Shown: positions 34,109 through 42,600, numbered from the stretch's first letter. The stretch is DNA of 64,000 nt from Streptomyces sp. V3I8 (GCF_030817535.1 NZ_JAUSZL010000002.1:310001-374000), one strand, 5' to 3'. The notes: generated from the sequence alone by a model not told the origin. Numbers and translations are program-made.

Positions 34109-34864
34109 TCAGCTCACGGCGGTGACGCCGACCGCGTGCTCCCGGGCCTGCCGGTCCATCTCCGTCCGGAAGGCGGCCACCAGGCGCGGTCGGATCCGTC
34201 CGGCATTGCGGTCGCCGCCCTCGCAGACCGCTCCGCGCACCCCGACGATGTCCGTGCCGATGCGGGTCAGCGGGCCGAGGTCGGCTTGCTTGACACTGCC
34301 CGCGAGGGCGGCAAGCAGGCCGGCGGCGTGGGCCAGGCGGACGAACTCGGCGCAGGCGTCCGGCGGAACGTGGTCGAACAACCGCGTCCCGTCCTTGATC
34401 GCGGTGTCGAGCATGGCGGCGTCGGCGCCGGAGCGGGCGGCGATGTCGGGCAGGGCGAGCGGGTTGACGCAGCCGATCCGGTGGGCGTCGGCGTAGCCGG
34501 AGGCGACGACGAGCGCGTCGGAGCGGTGGTCCTTCACCGCGCGGACGACCGCGCGCATGACCTCGATGCCCTGGTCGGGCGTCGTGCATCCGTAAAGGCC
34601 GACCTTGATGTACGTGGCGCCGGAAACGACCGCGCCGAGCGCGGCCTGCGCCACCGTGCCGGGCTTGTACGGGACATCCCCCACGGTCGCGGACACCGGC
34701 TTGTCCGCCGGCACCGCGTCGCGGATCTCCCGGATCACCCAGGGGAAGTTCGCACCGAGAGAGCCCTCGTCAGGCTTCTTGACGTCGACGATGTCGAGAT
34801 GCTCCGCCGCCTTCGCACAGTCGAGAGCCTCCTCCACACCGTCCGGGGAGATGAGAAGCAACAC
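34109..34864 (-). CDS. mfnB: MfnB-like (5-formylfuran-3-yl)methyl phosphate synthase
   Basis: A 251-residue TIM-barrel enzyme of the MfnB (DUF556) family, which in methanogens condenses two glyceraldehyde-3-phosphates into 4-(hydroxymethyl)-2-furancarboxaldehyde phosphate for methanofuran. GTG 34864 follows AAGGAG by six bases and gives the family-typical start [15 protein letters not shown]. Conserved: Asp27 and Lys29 ([20 protein letters not shown]), Lys87 (YIKVGLYG), Asp153 and Lys157 ([15 protein letters not shown]). A longer open frame to 34957 lacks a ribosome site. It heads an operon with ALDH, alcohol dehydrogenase and methyltransferase. Streptomyces does not make methanofuran, so a furan secondary metabolite or cofactor is likely. 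Confidence 0.9.
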   Translation of the reverse strand: MLLLISPDGVEEALDCAKAAEHLDIVDVKKPDEGSLGANFPWVIREIRDAVPADKPVSATVGDVPYKPGTVAQAALGAVVSGATYIKVGLYGCTTPDQGIEVMRAVVRAVKDHRSDALVVASGYADAHRIGCVNPLALPDIAARSGADAAMLDTAIKDGTRLFDHVPPDACAEFVRLAHAAGLLAALAGSVKQADLGPLTRIGTDIVGVRGAVCEGGDRNAGRIRPRLVAAFRTEMDRQAREHAVGVTAVS

Positions 34865-34947
34865 CGTGAACTCCTTCCGCCGCCAGTCCGCCCGGCCAAG
34901 GGACAGGGGACCGCGGATTATCTGGTTCATGGGCGGTGTGCTCATCA

Positions 34948-34966
34948 TTCCCGTCACCCACGGGAA
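34948..34966. promoter_or_regulatory. Inverted repeat TTCCCGT-N5-ACGGGAA upstream of the furan operon
   Basis: Perfect 7-bp arms (34948-34954, 34960-34966) lie 84-102 bases upstream of the furan-synthase start. Size and position fit a dimeric-repressor operator or a leader hairpin. Confidence 0.5.
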
Positions 34967-34984
34967 CTGGTAGGGCGCGCAGAG

Positions 34985-35110
34985 TGTCTATCGGCGCTCA
35001 TACCCACATACAATGCGCCGTATATAAGGCAGCAAAACATGCACAATGGCAATATTTTATTAATCTAATGAACTTATTGTAATACTAGATATAACTAGTA
35101 TGCCTTTCTG
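34985..35110. promoter_or_regulatory. Strikingly AT-rich island upstream of the furan operon
   Basis: Bases 35041-35100 contain only 14 G/C of 60 (23%) in DNA that is otherwise about 70% GC. It includes ATACTAG-N6-CTAGTAT (35082-35101), a perfect 7-bp inverted repeat. The island lies between the furan operon and a plus-strand membrane-protein gene. It is probably a control region, perhaps silenced by Lsr2-like proteins; horizontal origin is possible. From 35111 to 35205 nothing is recognised apart from two ACCGGT palindromes near 35178-35197. Confidence 0.6.
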
Positions 35111-35205
35111 GCAAATATTCTGCTTCGGCTCGGCAGGCGAGTCGACGCATGAAGGGTGTCACCAAGGGAGCCAGAAGAACCGGTGTACAGGACCGGTCGA
35201 AGCGA

Positions 35206-35285
35206 TCTGGTTGTCACATACGAGGCATGCGGCTTGTCGCACATGTTCATTCGGCAGCCCTTCTGTCGCCAGGAGCGAAGATCGA
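35206..35285 (+). repeat. Dispersed 80-bp non-coding repeat, copy B
   Basis: The partner of 29681-29760 (66 of 80 bases identical, no gaps), 125 bases upstream of the membrane-protein gene at 35411. It contains two TTGTC boxes, as copy A does. Confidence 0.75.
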
Positions 35286-35410
35286 CAGCTTCTGGCTCCC
35301 GGAGGCGATTGCGTGCGGCGGCACTTCACCACAACCGCGTCCTGCTCCTGTGCGTCCTACTACTGAGCGCCGGCACGAGTCGGCTACCTCGAGGGATCGG
35401 GGCGCGAGTC

Positions 35411-35872
35411 ATGCAGAAGTACGCGATCGTCCAGCACATCGCACGGTTCCTCTGGCCCCCGCCTGATGAGAGGCGACAGCCGCCCACGTCCGTCCGGCGC
35501 CTGGTGGGGTTCTGGCTGTTCGTGCTTGCCTTCGGGGCCGGGTTCACCGCGCTCGGTTGGGATGATTTCGACGGCAGCTTCCTCATGGCGCTGCTGCTCT
35601 TCTTCTATATCGTCGACGACATCAGCGAGGGGGTACCGCACCGCTGGCCGGCCGCACTGGCCGCGGTAGCAGTCCTGTGGGGCGCCAGCCGGCTCACCAG
35701 CGCCGTCCTGCCCGCCTCCCTCGACGATGCCTGGGCGCAGAGCGTCGCCGCCGCTGTCGGTGTCACGCTCGGGTCGGCAGTGAGTGCCACGATCACACGG
35801 CTTCCGGAGCGCCGACCACATCGGCCCGTCGAGGGGTACGACTCCGGGGTCGGCGGACAAGACCCTCGGTAG
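35411..35872 (+). CDS. Small membrane protein of unknown function
   Basis: A 153-residue protein with about four hydrophobic segments: LVGFWLFVLAFGAGFTALGW, FLMALLLFFYIVDD, WPAALAAVAVLWGAS and SVAAAVGVTLGSAVSA. The ends are charged and hydrophilic. No family recognised. ATG 35411 has only a weak GGGGCG-type site upstream, so the start is uncertain. Copy B of the 80-bp repeat precedes it. It is divergent from the furan operon, but a transporter role cannot be claimed. Confidence 0.6.
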   Translation: MQKYAIVQHIARFLWPPPDERRQPPTSVRRLVGFWLFVLAFGAGFTALGWDDFDGSFLMALLLFFYIVDDISEGVPHRWPAALAAVAVLWGASRLTSAVLPASLDDAWAQSVAAAVGVTLGSAVSATITRLPERRPHRPVEGYDSGVGGQDPR

Positions 35873-36102
35873 AGGACATAGCCGCCGACCTCGGTGACAA
35901 CAAATCTGCCTTTGTGACACTTATCGCGCTTCGGCTCGACAGGGGATTGTGACTGAGCGCTTCAGCCGACCCGCAAGCAGGACATCTGCACCTGAGCACC
36001 GACCCGCGGACAGCAGGCGCGGGATGGAGCGGACGCGGGAAGGCACGGCTGCCCATGGCCGGCAGTGGAAAGAGATGCCCCGCGGCCCACAGCTGAGCGG
36101 CG

Positions 36103-36430
36103 TCAGTGCTTTTCCAGGGCCTGGTCCACGGTGGGACAGCAGGCGATGACCGCATGGAGACCGACCAGCTACATCACGCGCCGTACGGGCGCCTGCGCGC
36201 CAGCCACGCGGACCCAGCCGTCGGTGACGGTGGCAGCCTTACAGGCGGCGATGAGCATGTTGACGCCGCTGGAGTCCATGAAGGTCACGCCCGTGAGGTC
36301 GGCCACCGTCCAGGACGGCCCGTCAACGGCCGGCGGAACCAGGACCGTCCCCATGTGGGCGCGCACCGTCGTCCAGCTCGTCGGCCAGGGTCACGACGTA
36401 CACGCCGTCCGCCGTGCTGCAGCCGGCCGA
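36103..36430 (-). pseudogene. Broken STAS-domain anti-sigma factor antagonist
   Basis: The minus strand encodes a STAS protein in pieces: TADGVYVVTLADELDD in one frame, then after a frameshift near 36360 WTVADLTGVTFMDSSGVNML with AACKAATVTDGWVRVAG, VRRVM, an in-frame TAG at 36169, and LVGLHAVIACCPTVDQALEK up to TGA 36103. The MDSSG phosphorylation motif is intact. One frameshift plus one nonsense codon (probably from CAG) inactivate it. A 17-bp tandem duplication lies at 36446-36479. The intact RsbW-like gene at 36656 may have been its partner. Confidence 0.75.
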
Positions 36431-36655
36431 CAAAAAGCCGGACTGTTCTGGATGAGGCTCGGTTCTGGACGAGGCTCGGTCACCGTGTCCTCGACTGCGT
36501 TCGCCGATGCGGCTCGGGCCCGAGCACGTACGAAAGCATGCCCCGAAAACGCCGGAGGGCATGCCCGAAAAATCGGACCCATCGGATAAGAATCACATGA
36601 GCCCCACCGCACCGGGTACCCGAGCAGGCAAGCAAGTACGGAGGTGGACAAAACT

Positions 36656-37096
36656 GTGGAGTTTGACGGCCGTGCCGGTGCAGGCAGGCCGGATGCTCCT
36701 GCCCTGTCGACCGCGATGCCGCTGAGTGGTGACAGCTCCTGCATCGGCCGGGCACGTCACCACGCAGCCGACTTCCTCACCCGCGCCCGCACCCGGGGCG
36801 TGGCCGTGTCCGCACGCGCGCTGGACCTCACCCAGCTGGTGGTCAGCGAACTGGTCACCAATGCCGTCAAGCATGCCCCCGGCCCCCTGAGGCTGGAACT
36901 GCGCATCGGCGCGGACGCCACGGTGGAGGTCAGTGTGCAGGACAGCATCCGGGCGCAGCCTGCCTCCCACCCGGTCGACCCTGAGCGGGTAGGTCAGCAC
37001 GGCCTGGAGATCGTCAAAGCGGTCGCCAAGGCATTCCAAGTCCGTCTCGAGCCCTGCGGCAAACGCGTCACCGCCCACATCGCCCTGACCGACTGA
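36656..37096 (+). CDS. RsbW-like ATP-binding protein (HATPase_c)
   Basis: About 146 residues, the size of single-domain serine kinases / anti-sigma factors of the RsbW/SpoIIAB class abundant in Streptomyces. The N-box is LVVSELVTNAVKHAPGPLRL; the G1-like region is reduced to VQDSIRAQPASHPVDPE, and the G2 region reads VGQHGLEIVKAVAKAFQV. The canonical DxGxG is not clear, so ATPase activity may be weak. GGAGG at 36639-36643 allows GTG 36656 (12-base gap) or GTG 36644 (no gap). It diverges from the STAS relic. Confidence 0.8.
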   Translation: MEFDGRAGAGRPDAPALSTAMPLSGDSSCIGRARHHAADFLTRARTRGVAVSARALDLTQLVVSELVTNAVKHAPGPLRLELRIGADATVEVSVQDSIRAQPASHPVDPERVGQHGLEIVKAVAKAFQVRLEPCGKRVTAHIALTD

Positions 37097-37716
37097 CATC
37101 CGACGCAGCGCCTACCAGCTCCCGCCCCACGTGGCGCAGGCGGACAGCAGGGCCGGGCCCGGTACACACCGGCAGATCCCGGGGCAGCAGATCACACACG
37201 CGGACAGGCACCCCATCGGTGGCGCCGATGAGCTCGTCCTCAGCGGTCACGCTCTGGAACATGCGGCCTGCAGCGATGTCACGACAACGGTTTCCTCACC
37301 GCTCGCGGTGCCGTGCGCCGACGCCGGCCGGGCTCGTCTTGTGTTGTCGCTCGTCGTGAACATCGAACATGCCGCGGTGCGGGCGCCTTCCGACATGCTG
37401 GACGAGTACGGCCGGAGGCAGGTGAACAAAGCCGGCCGGGACAGCACCGACTGCCCGAGCGGACGCGGGAGATCGAACATCTCGCGAGCAGTGGAGCAGT
37501 GGAGCAGCGAGGCGAATGCACAGGCCCGTGGCCTGTTACGGATGGGAGAAGCCACCGGCCCAGGGCGCGGAAGGAGTACGGCGGGGGCGGGGGCAGAGCT
37601 GGAAACCTCTTTGCGGAGCTGGAAACCTCTTTCACAACGCCGTTGTTGAGAGTCAGAGTGTTCATGCATCCAGGCGCGACGCCGCTCACGCGGACGGCAC
37701 CGACGAGTGCCGGACG
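37097..37716. other. 620-bp region without a convincing gene
   Basis: Open frames exist on both strands but none shows a ribosome site, a family motif or balanced composition. A 17-base sequence (gagctggaaacctcttt) is repeated at 37596-37612 and 37616-37632. GAGCAGTG-type simple repeats occur near 37490-37510. Confidence 0.5.
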
Positions 37717-38559
37717 TCATGGGGTGACCGTGTGGACGGCGCTGACCCGCAGGAACTCCAGGCGTTCGGCGTCGGGGCTGCCTGCCGCGGCGGTATACAC
37801 GGTGATCTTCAAGTCGGAGCCGGGAACGGTCAGGACGTCGCAGTCCAGGGTGAGTTCACCGACGAGTCGGTGGTGCATCACCTTGCGAGAGGTGACGTGC
37901 CGCCCTGCTGCTCCTGAATTCCACAGGTCGCGAAACCGCGGGCTGGCGTCGCCGACCTCCGCGATGAGGGAGCGAAGGTTCTCGTCCTCCGGATAGGCGG
38001 TCACGGCCTGGCGCAGGTCGGCGACGAGGGCGCGCTCGTTGCCCTCGTCGGTGCCATGCATGGTCGCCCATGCCGGTGCCTGGCAGAAGGTGGCCCGGAT
38101 CACGTTGAGGTCGGTCGCCGGCCGTCCCGCCGGGTCGCCGTTCAGGGCGCTCCAGAGCGCATTCCACGTGATGAGGGTCCAGTCCGCCGCGAAGACGGCC
38201 ACCGGGTAGTCGACCATGCGGGTGACGAGGCGCTGGACACCAGGGGGAACATGCAACGGTACGGCGCGGCCGGACGGCACGGGGAGCCCGGCAGCCTGGT
38301 GGAGGACGGCGGTTTCCTGCTCGTCGAGTTGCAGGGCTCTGGCCAGCGCGGCCGTGACCGCCGGACTGGGACGCCGGGACCGGCCCTGCTCCAGGCGTAC
38401 GAGATAGTCGGCGCTGACCCCGGCCAGGCCCGCCAGTTCCTCACGACGCAGTCCACGGGCCCGTCGCCTGCCGTGTGCGGTCAGGCCGACGTCGGTGGGT
38501 GAGCACCGGTCACGCCAGGCACGCAGCAGGCCACCCAGATCATTCTCCGCAGACGACAT
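37717..38559 (-). CDS. XRE-family (MmyB-like) transcriptional regulator
   Basis: A 280-residue regulator. The N-terminal Cro/C1 helix-turn-helix reads RRARGLRREELAGLAGVSAD then YLVRLEQGR. The C-terminal MmyB-like ligand-binding domain shows DWTLITWNALWSALNGDP, ALVADLRQAVTAYPEDENLR and LVGELTLDCDVLTVPGSD. These regulators are almost always divergent from a short-chain dehydrogenase that they control, as here (SDR at 38662). The 102-bp gap holds short TACC/GGTA palindromes. A relic of a paralogue lies at 28246. Confidence 0.9.
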   Translation of the reverse strand: MSSAENDLGGLLRAWRDRCSPTDVGLTAHGRRRARGLRREELAGLAGVSADYLVRLEQGRSRRPSPAVTAALARALQLDEQETAVLHQAAGLPVPSGRAVPLHVPPGVQRLVTRMVDYPVAVFAADWTLITWNALWSALNGDPAGRPATDLNVIRATFCQAPAWATMHGTDEGNERALVADLRQAVTAYPEDENLRSLIAEVGDASPRFRDLWNSGAAGRHVTSRKVMHHRLVGELTLDCDVLTVPGSDLKITVYTAAAGSPDAERLEFLRVSAVHTVTP

Positions 38560-38588
38560 GCATCCATGATGGGCGCGGCACCGCCGGT

Positions 38589-38632
38589 TTACCTGGTAAC
38601 GCCATTCCTACGGTATCGGCGGGTACTGGCTA
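38589..38632. promoter_or_regulatory. TACC/GGTA palindromes in the XRE-SDR gap
   Basis: TTACC-T-GGTAA (38589-38599) is a perfect odd palindrome, and GGTA-CTGGC-TACC follows about 25 bases on. The pair lies midway between the divergent starts 38559 and 38662, where an XRE operator is expected. Confidence 0.5.
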
Positions 38633-38661
38633 CCCTGCTCCGGCCTGACGAACCTTGTCGT

Positions 38662-39546
38662 ATGACGAACCCTCTTGCCGGCCACACCGCCGTCATCACC
38701 GGATCCAACAGCGGAATCGGCCGTGCCACCGCCCGCTCCCTCGCCGAGCAGGGTGTCCGCGTCATCCTCGCGGTCCGCGACCTCGACAAGGGCCGCGCCG
38801 CCGCAGCGCAGATGCACGGCCCGACCGAGGTGCGCCGACTCGACCTCGCCGACCTGTCCTCGGTGCGAGACTTCGCCGAAACATTCACCGCTCCTGTCGA
38901 CCTGCTGATCAACAACGCGGGCGTCATGATGCAGCCGCTGGGGCGTACGGCCGACGGCTTCGAACTCCATTTCGGTATCAACCACCTGGGGCACTTCGCG
39001 CTCACCAACCTGCTCCTGCCACAGATCAGGGGGCGAGTCGTCACCGTCGCAGCCGGCGGCCACCGGGCCGGAACGCTGGACCTGGACGACCCCAACTGGG
39101 AGCACCGGCCGTACAAGCCGTTCGCCGGCTATGCGCAATCAAAGCTAGCCAACATGCTCTTCACCGCCGAACTCCAGCGCCGCCTCACCGCGGCCGACTC
39201 CGATGTCATCGCCACCGTCGCCAACCCCGGCCTGGCCGCCACGAACCTGATCAGCCACGCCAGCAGCACACGTATCCGCATCATGAACGCCCTTCTGCGT
39301 CCCCTGTCGCAGGACGAGGACGGCGGCGCACAGACCACGCTCCACGCGGCCACCGCCGACATCCCGGGCAACAGCTACATCTCCCCGAGCGGCTTCCTGG
39401 AGGCCCGCGGCCTCCCCGAGACCGCCGGCCGCTCCAAGGCCGCCCAGGACCCCGAACTCGCCCGCCGCCTCTGGACCCTCTCCGAAGAATTGACCCGCAC
39501 CGCATTTCCCCTGACCATGCCGGAACACCCCCGCGGACAGAGGTGA
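38662..39546 (+). CDS. Short-chain dehydrogenase/reductase with altered catalytic Ser
   Basis: A 294-residue classical-type SDR. Cofactor motif: AVITGSNSGIGRATARSLAE. NNAG motif: LLINNAGVMM. Active site: YAQSKLANML with Tyr and Lys. The catalytic serine, normally VSSxAHR in this retinol-dehydrogenase-like branch, is replaced: here it reads VVTVAAGGHRAG. Activity may therefore be reduced or altered. ATG 38662 fits the family start (NPLAGHTAVITG). It is divergent from the XRE regulator that probably represses it. Substrate unknown. Confidence 0.88.
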   Translation: MTNPLAGHTAVITGSNSGIGRATARSLAEQGVRVILAVRDLDKGRAAAAQMHGPTEVRRLDLADLSSVRDFAETFTAPVDLLINNAGVMMQPLGRTADGFELHFGINHLGHFALTNLLLPQIRGRVVTVAAGGHRAGTLDLDDPNWEHRPYKPFAGYAQSKLANMLFTAELQRRLTAADSDVIATVANPGLAATNLISHASSTRIRIMNALLRPLSQDEDGGAQTTLHAATADIPGNSYISPSGFLEARGLPETAGRSKAAQDPELARRLWTLSEELTRTAFPLTMPEHPRGQR

Positions 39547-40509
39547 TCACACGACAACGCATCAGCCTCGGGACCTGGCAAGCGCTGTGTGTGCATCGCG
39601 TCGCTGGTCACCACAGTTCCGGCCGGGCGGCGACGGCGTTCAACAGGCCTGGGACCTCCTGCGATGCGACCTCGGGATGCTCCCGGAGCTGGTCAAGGGC
39701 AGGCGGGATCAGCGAAGACGCGTCGGCAGGCACGGTCTTCCACTCGGATCACGGGACGTAGAGAACTCCATGATCTTGGAAGCCCGTGCCTGGACTGCTT
39801 CCAGCCCTCATCAAGCCGGCAGGCCACCACGAACGGGGCGTCACGCGACTACGCCGAAGCCCCGCACCTTCACCACCGGTGACCCTCCCCGCTGGGACGC
39901 GAAGAAATCACGGGCCGCCCGCCGTACGGGGGCGCAGCGTCTCGCGGGAACGCCAGAGACGCCAGGTGGCCGGGATATCCCGTTTCGGCTGGAGTACATC
40001 ACCACGGGTGAAGACCTGGTACCTCCGGCTCTCTTTGCTGCTCGTCAGCCGTCGCTTGGATGACGGCTGAGCAGATCGCCCGACTGGCAGCCCAGCACGG
40101 CTGTGCCGGATTTCCCCTGTGGTGAGCTGACCCCGTTCATGCACGGGAAGTGCCGATATCACCCGCATTGGTGATCATTGAGCCACTTGCTGGCGTGTTG
40201 TGTCCCCGGGGTGTGACGGTGCACGTGCCGGTTCGTGGTGCGGCGGGCGTCTGTCTCCGCATCTCGGCACCCCGCGCCCCAAGACGCGGGACAACCGTGA
40301 GGAGCGCGAGGTGCAGCGTGAGCGTTGGCGACGTGTCAACACCATTGGTGACGCTCATAGGCTCCGCCCGGGGGGCCCGGACTCGCCCGCGCTCGCTACC
40401 GCTTTCGCCTCTTGGAATCACGTGACAGCTCAGGATCCTTCAGGGTTCCACAGACGCTGGGGCATCCGGAGCCAGTAGCACCAAGTATCCGCGAAGAAGG
40501 AGGAACCGT
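39547..40509. other. 960-bp region with only relic-like fragments
   Basis: No intact gene. On the minus strand 39745-39608 reads EWKTVPADASSLIPPALDQL, then REHPEVASQEVPGLLNAVAA and RPELW before a TGA, with protein-like character and no start; it could be the end of a lost gene. A 21-codon plus-strand frame at 40062 (MTAEQIARLAAQHGCAGFPL) is too short to assess. The rest is featureless. Confidence 0.4.
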
Positions 40510-41061
40510 ATGCCCGACGTCCTGGACCGCAAATTGAAGAAGGCTTTCACCCTTTTCCAGGGGGAAGACAAGTCCACTCCGATCGGCCGGAGTTACTTCG
40601 CCGGCCTCGCCCACCATCAGGCGGGCACTTTCCCGGGCGCTCCCGCCTCGAAAATCGAGGATCTGGAGGATTCGTTCACCACGTTCTGGGATCGCTATCT
40701 CGCGCAGCGGTCGGCCGCTGACGGAACGCTCACCGGCGAGGGGTTCTCGTCCGCGATCGCCTCCGCCCTCGATACTGACCGGGAGGCGTTCCTGGCCGAC
40801 ATCGGCAACGTCTCCCGGTGCTGGTACGCCATGGCCGACACCAACGGCGATCACGTCATCCAGCGGGACGAGTACACCAAGATGTACGGATCGCTGTTCC
40901 CTCTTCTCACTGCGGAGGAACTCGCCACCGGTTTCGCGAAGATGGACCGCGACGGAAACGGTGTGATCAGCCATGAGGAGATCCGCGCCGCGTCGCTCGA
41001 ATACTGGACGAGCAACGATCCTGAGGCCCGTGGCAACTGGCTGTTCGGTCCCTTCGAGTGA
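40510..41061 (+). CDS. EF-hand calcium-binding protein, second copy type
   Basis: A 183-residue calerythrin-like protein. Two strong EF-hand loops are visible, DTNGDHVIQRDE and DRDGNGVISHEE, with degenerate hands in the N-terminal half (around LFQGEDKSTPIGRSYF). AAGGAGGA lies seven or eight bases before ATG 40510, a strong ribosome site. It is only distantly similar to the EF-hand protein at 29895. The terpene-cluster P450 starts 184 bases downstream, so co-transcription is possible. Cytosolic; calcium-sensing role inferred. Confidence 0.9.
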   Translation: MPDVLDRKLKKAFTLFQGEDKSTPIGRSYFAGLAHHQAGTFPGAPASKIEDLEDSFTTFWDRYLAQRSAADGTLTGEGFSSAIASALDTDREAFLADIGNVSRCWYAMADTNGDHVIQRDEYTKMYGSLFPLLTAEELATGFAKMDRDGNGVISHEEIRAASLEYWTSNDPEARGNWLFGPFE

Positions 41062-41244
41062 GCTGGTGTCTCTGAGGTTCGGGCAGGGTGGGCGTCGGGC
41101 CGCCGTGCGGTTCCGGCACGCGCTGCCACCGCAGTGCATGACGGTGCCGGCGGCAGTGCGGAAACAAACAGCGGAAACCGCATTCCGCCGGAAGCCTAGG
41201 TGGCCGGCGGCAGTCGTCCATGCCGAGTACCCGAGGTGACGCAG

Positions 41245-42504
41245 ATGACCGGCCCCGACATCCTCTCCGCGAAGTACGCGGCTGATCCCTATCCGCACTA
41301 CCGGCAGATGCTCACCTCCTTCCCTCTCTACCGTCATCCGGAGACCGGGTTCTACCTGGTCAGCCGTCATGCCGAGGTGACCCGGGTCTTACAGAAGGCG
41401 CCGTTCACCAACGAGATCTACACCTGGCAGCTCGAACCGGTGGCAGGCGGGCAGACCATCGTGCAGATGGACGGGGAGGAACACGCCTACTATCGGCGGC
41501 TGATGAGCGCGCCACTGCGCGGATCGAACTTCCGTGAGTGGATCGTCCCCGAGATCGAGCGCATGTCGGCCGGGCTCATCGAGGCGTTCCGGGAGCGTGG
41601 CTGGGCAGACCTGCGTGCGGACTATACGGACTTGCTGCCCTGTGACGTGGTGTCCACTCTGCTCGGCCTGCCCGCGGAGGACCGATCGACGTTCCGGCGC
41701 TGGTTCATCAACATCAACGCGTTCATGTCCAACTTCGGGAAGGACCCCGCCGTTACCGCAGCCGGGCTGGCCGCCAGGACGGAGATGACCGAGTACCTGC
41801 GCCCCCTCGTCAAGGACCGGCGGGCACGTCCCCGCGACGACCTCCTGTCGGCCTTCTGCCATGCGGAGATCGACGGCATCCCCCTCAACGAGGAGCAGAT
41901 CCAGGCGCACTGTTCGACCCTCATCGCGGCGAACGGGGACGGGACGAGCGCCACGATCATCTACACGCTGAAAGAGCTGCTCCTGCATCCTGAGCACCTC
42001 CAGGCCGCACTGCACGACAGAAGCCTGATCGATCGGATGCACCTGGAGGCGACCCGGCTGAATCCGCCGGTCCACATGCTTCTGCGGTTCGCCGCCCAGG
42101 ACGTGGACCTGCCCGGTGGGCACATCCCCGCCGGGGCGACCGTCGCCTGTGTCGTGGCTGCTGCCCAACGGGACCCCGCCCGGTTCCACGAGCCCGACGT
42201 CTTCAACCCCTACCGTGCGGAGATCGATCCGGTCCGGGACTTCACGCCGGGCGGCTCCATCGTGCACTTCGGCAAGGGGCGGCATTACTGCCTGGGCGCA
42301 CACATCGCCCGGATCACCGTCTCCACCGCCGTCACCCAACTGCTCGACGCGCTCGCTGACCTCCGTCTCGCCGAAGGCGCCGTCCTGGACGAGAAGGGCA
42401 TCTTCACCCGCAATCTCACGAGGCTCCCGATCGCCTTCACACCCGCACCGCCCGATGCGGGCACGGCCGTCCGCCAAAGGACCGCTTCGGCCGGCCTCGC
42501 GTGA
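41245..42504 (+). CDS. Cytochrome P450 with a bldA-type TTA codon
   Basis: A 419-residue soluble bacterial P450. Heme loop: FGKGRHYCLGAHIAR with Cys349. I-helix: LIAANGDGTSATI, with Asn-Gly-Asp in place of the common Gly-x-Glu/Asp-Thr, so the acid/alcohol pair is somewhat unusual. The ExxR motif is LEATRLNPP. ATG 41245 has GAGGTGACG upstream. Codon 49 (41389-41391) is TTA, the rare leucine codon read only by bldA tRNA, the usual mark of developmentally controlled secondary metabolism. It lies 96 bases upstream of the pentalenene-type synthase and probably oxidises its product. Confidence 0.9.
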   Translation: MTGPDILSAKYAADPYPHYRQMLTSFPLYRHPETGFYLVSRHAEVTRVLQKAPFTNEIYTWQLEPVAGGQTIVQMDGEEHAYYRRLMSAPLRGSNFREWIVPEIERMSAGLIEAFRERGWADLRADYTDLLPCDVVSTLLGLPAEDRSTFRRWFININAFMSNFGKDPAVTAAGLAARTEMTEYLRPLVKDRRARPRDDLLSAFCHAEIDGIPLNEEQIQAHCSTLIAANGDGTSATIIYTLKELLLHPEHLQAALHDRSLIDRMHLEATRLNPPVHMLLRFAAQDVDLPGGHIPAGATVACVVAAAQRDPARFHEPDVFNPYRAEIDPVRDFTPGGSIVHFGKGRHYCLGAHIARITVSTAVTQLLDALADLRLAEGAVLDEKGIFTRNLTRLPIAFTPAPPDAGTAVRQRTASAGLA

Positions 42505-42600
42505 TCGACCCGGCACGACTGTGCTGGACCGCACTCACCTCGGGCCATGGCCCGAGCGACGGGCACATGCCGTCGGACCCATCCAGGAAGGGAGCAAGGC

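Noticed and set aside
35174..35200. Two ACCGGT palindromes as a gamma-butyrolactone (ARE) operator
   Set aside because: Only an eight-base core matches the ARE consensus with an offset, and no ScbR/ArpA-type gene is in the window.
37068..37262. A 64-codon minus-strand frame with protein-like stretches
   Set aside because: It overlaps the end of the RsbW-like gene, has no ribosome site and no family resemblance.
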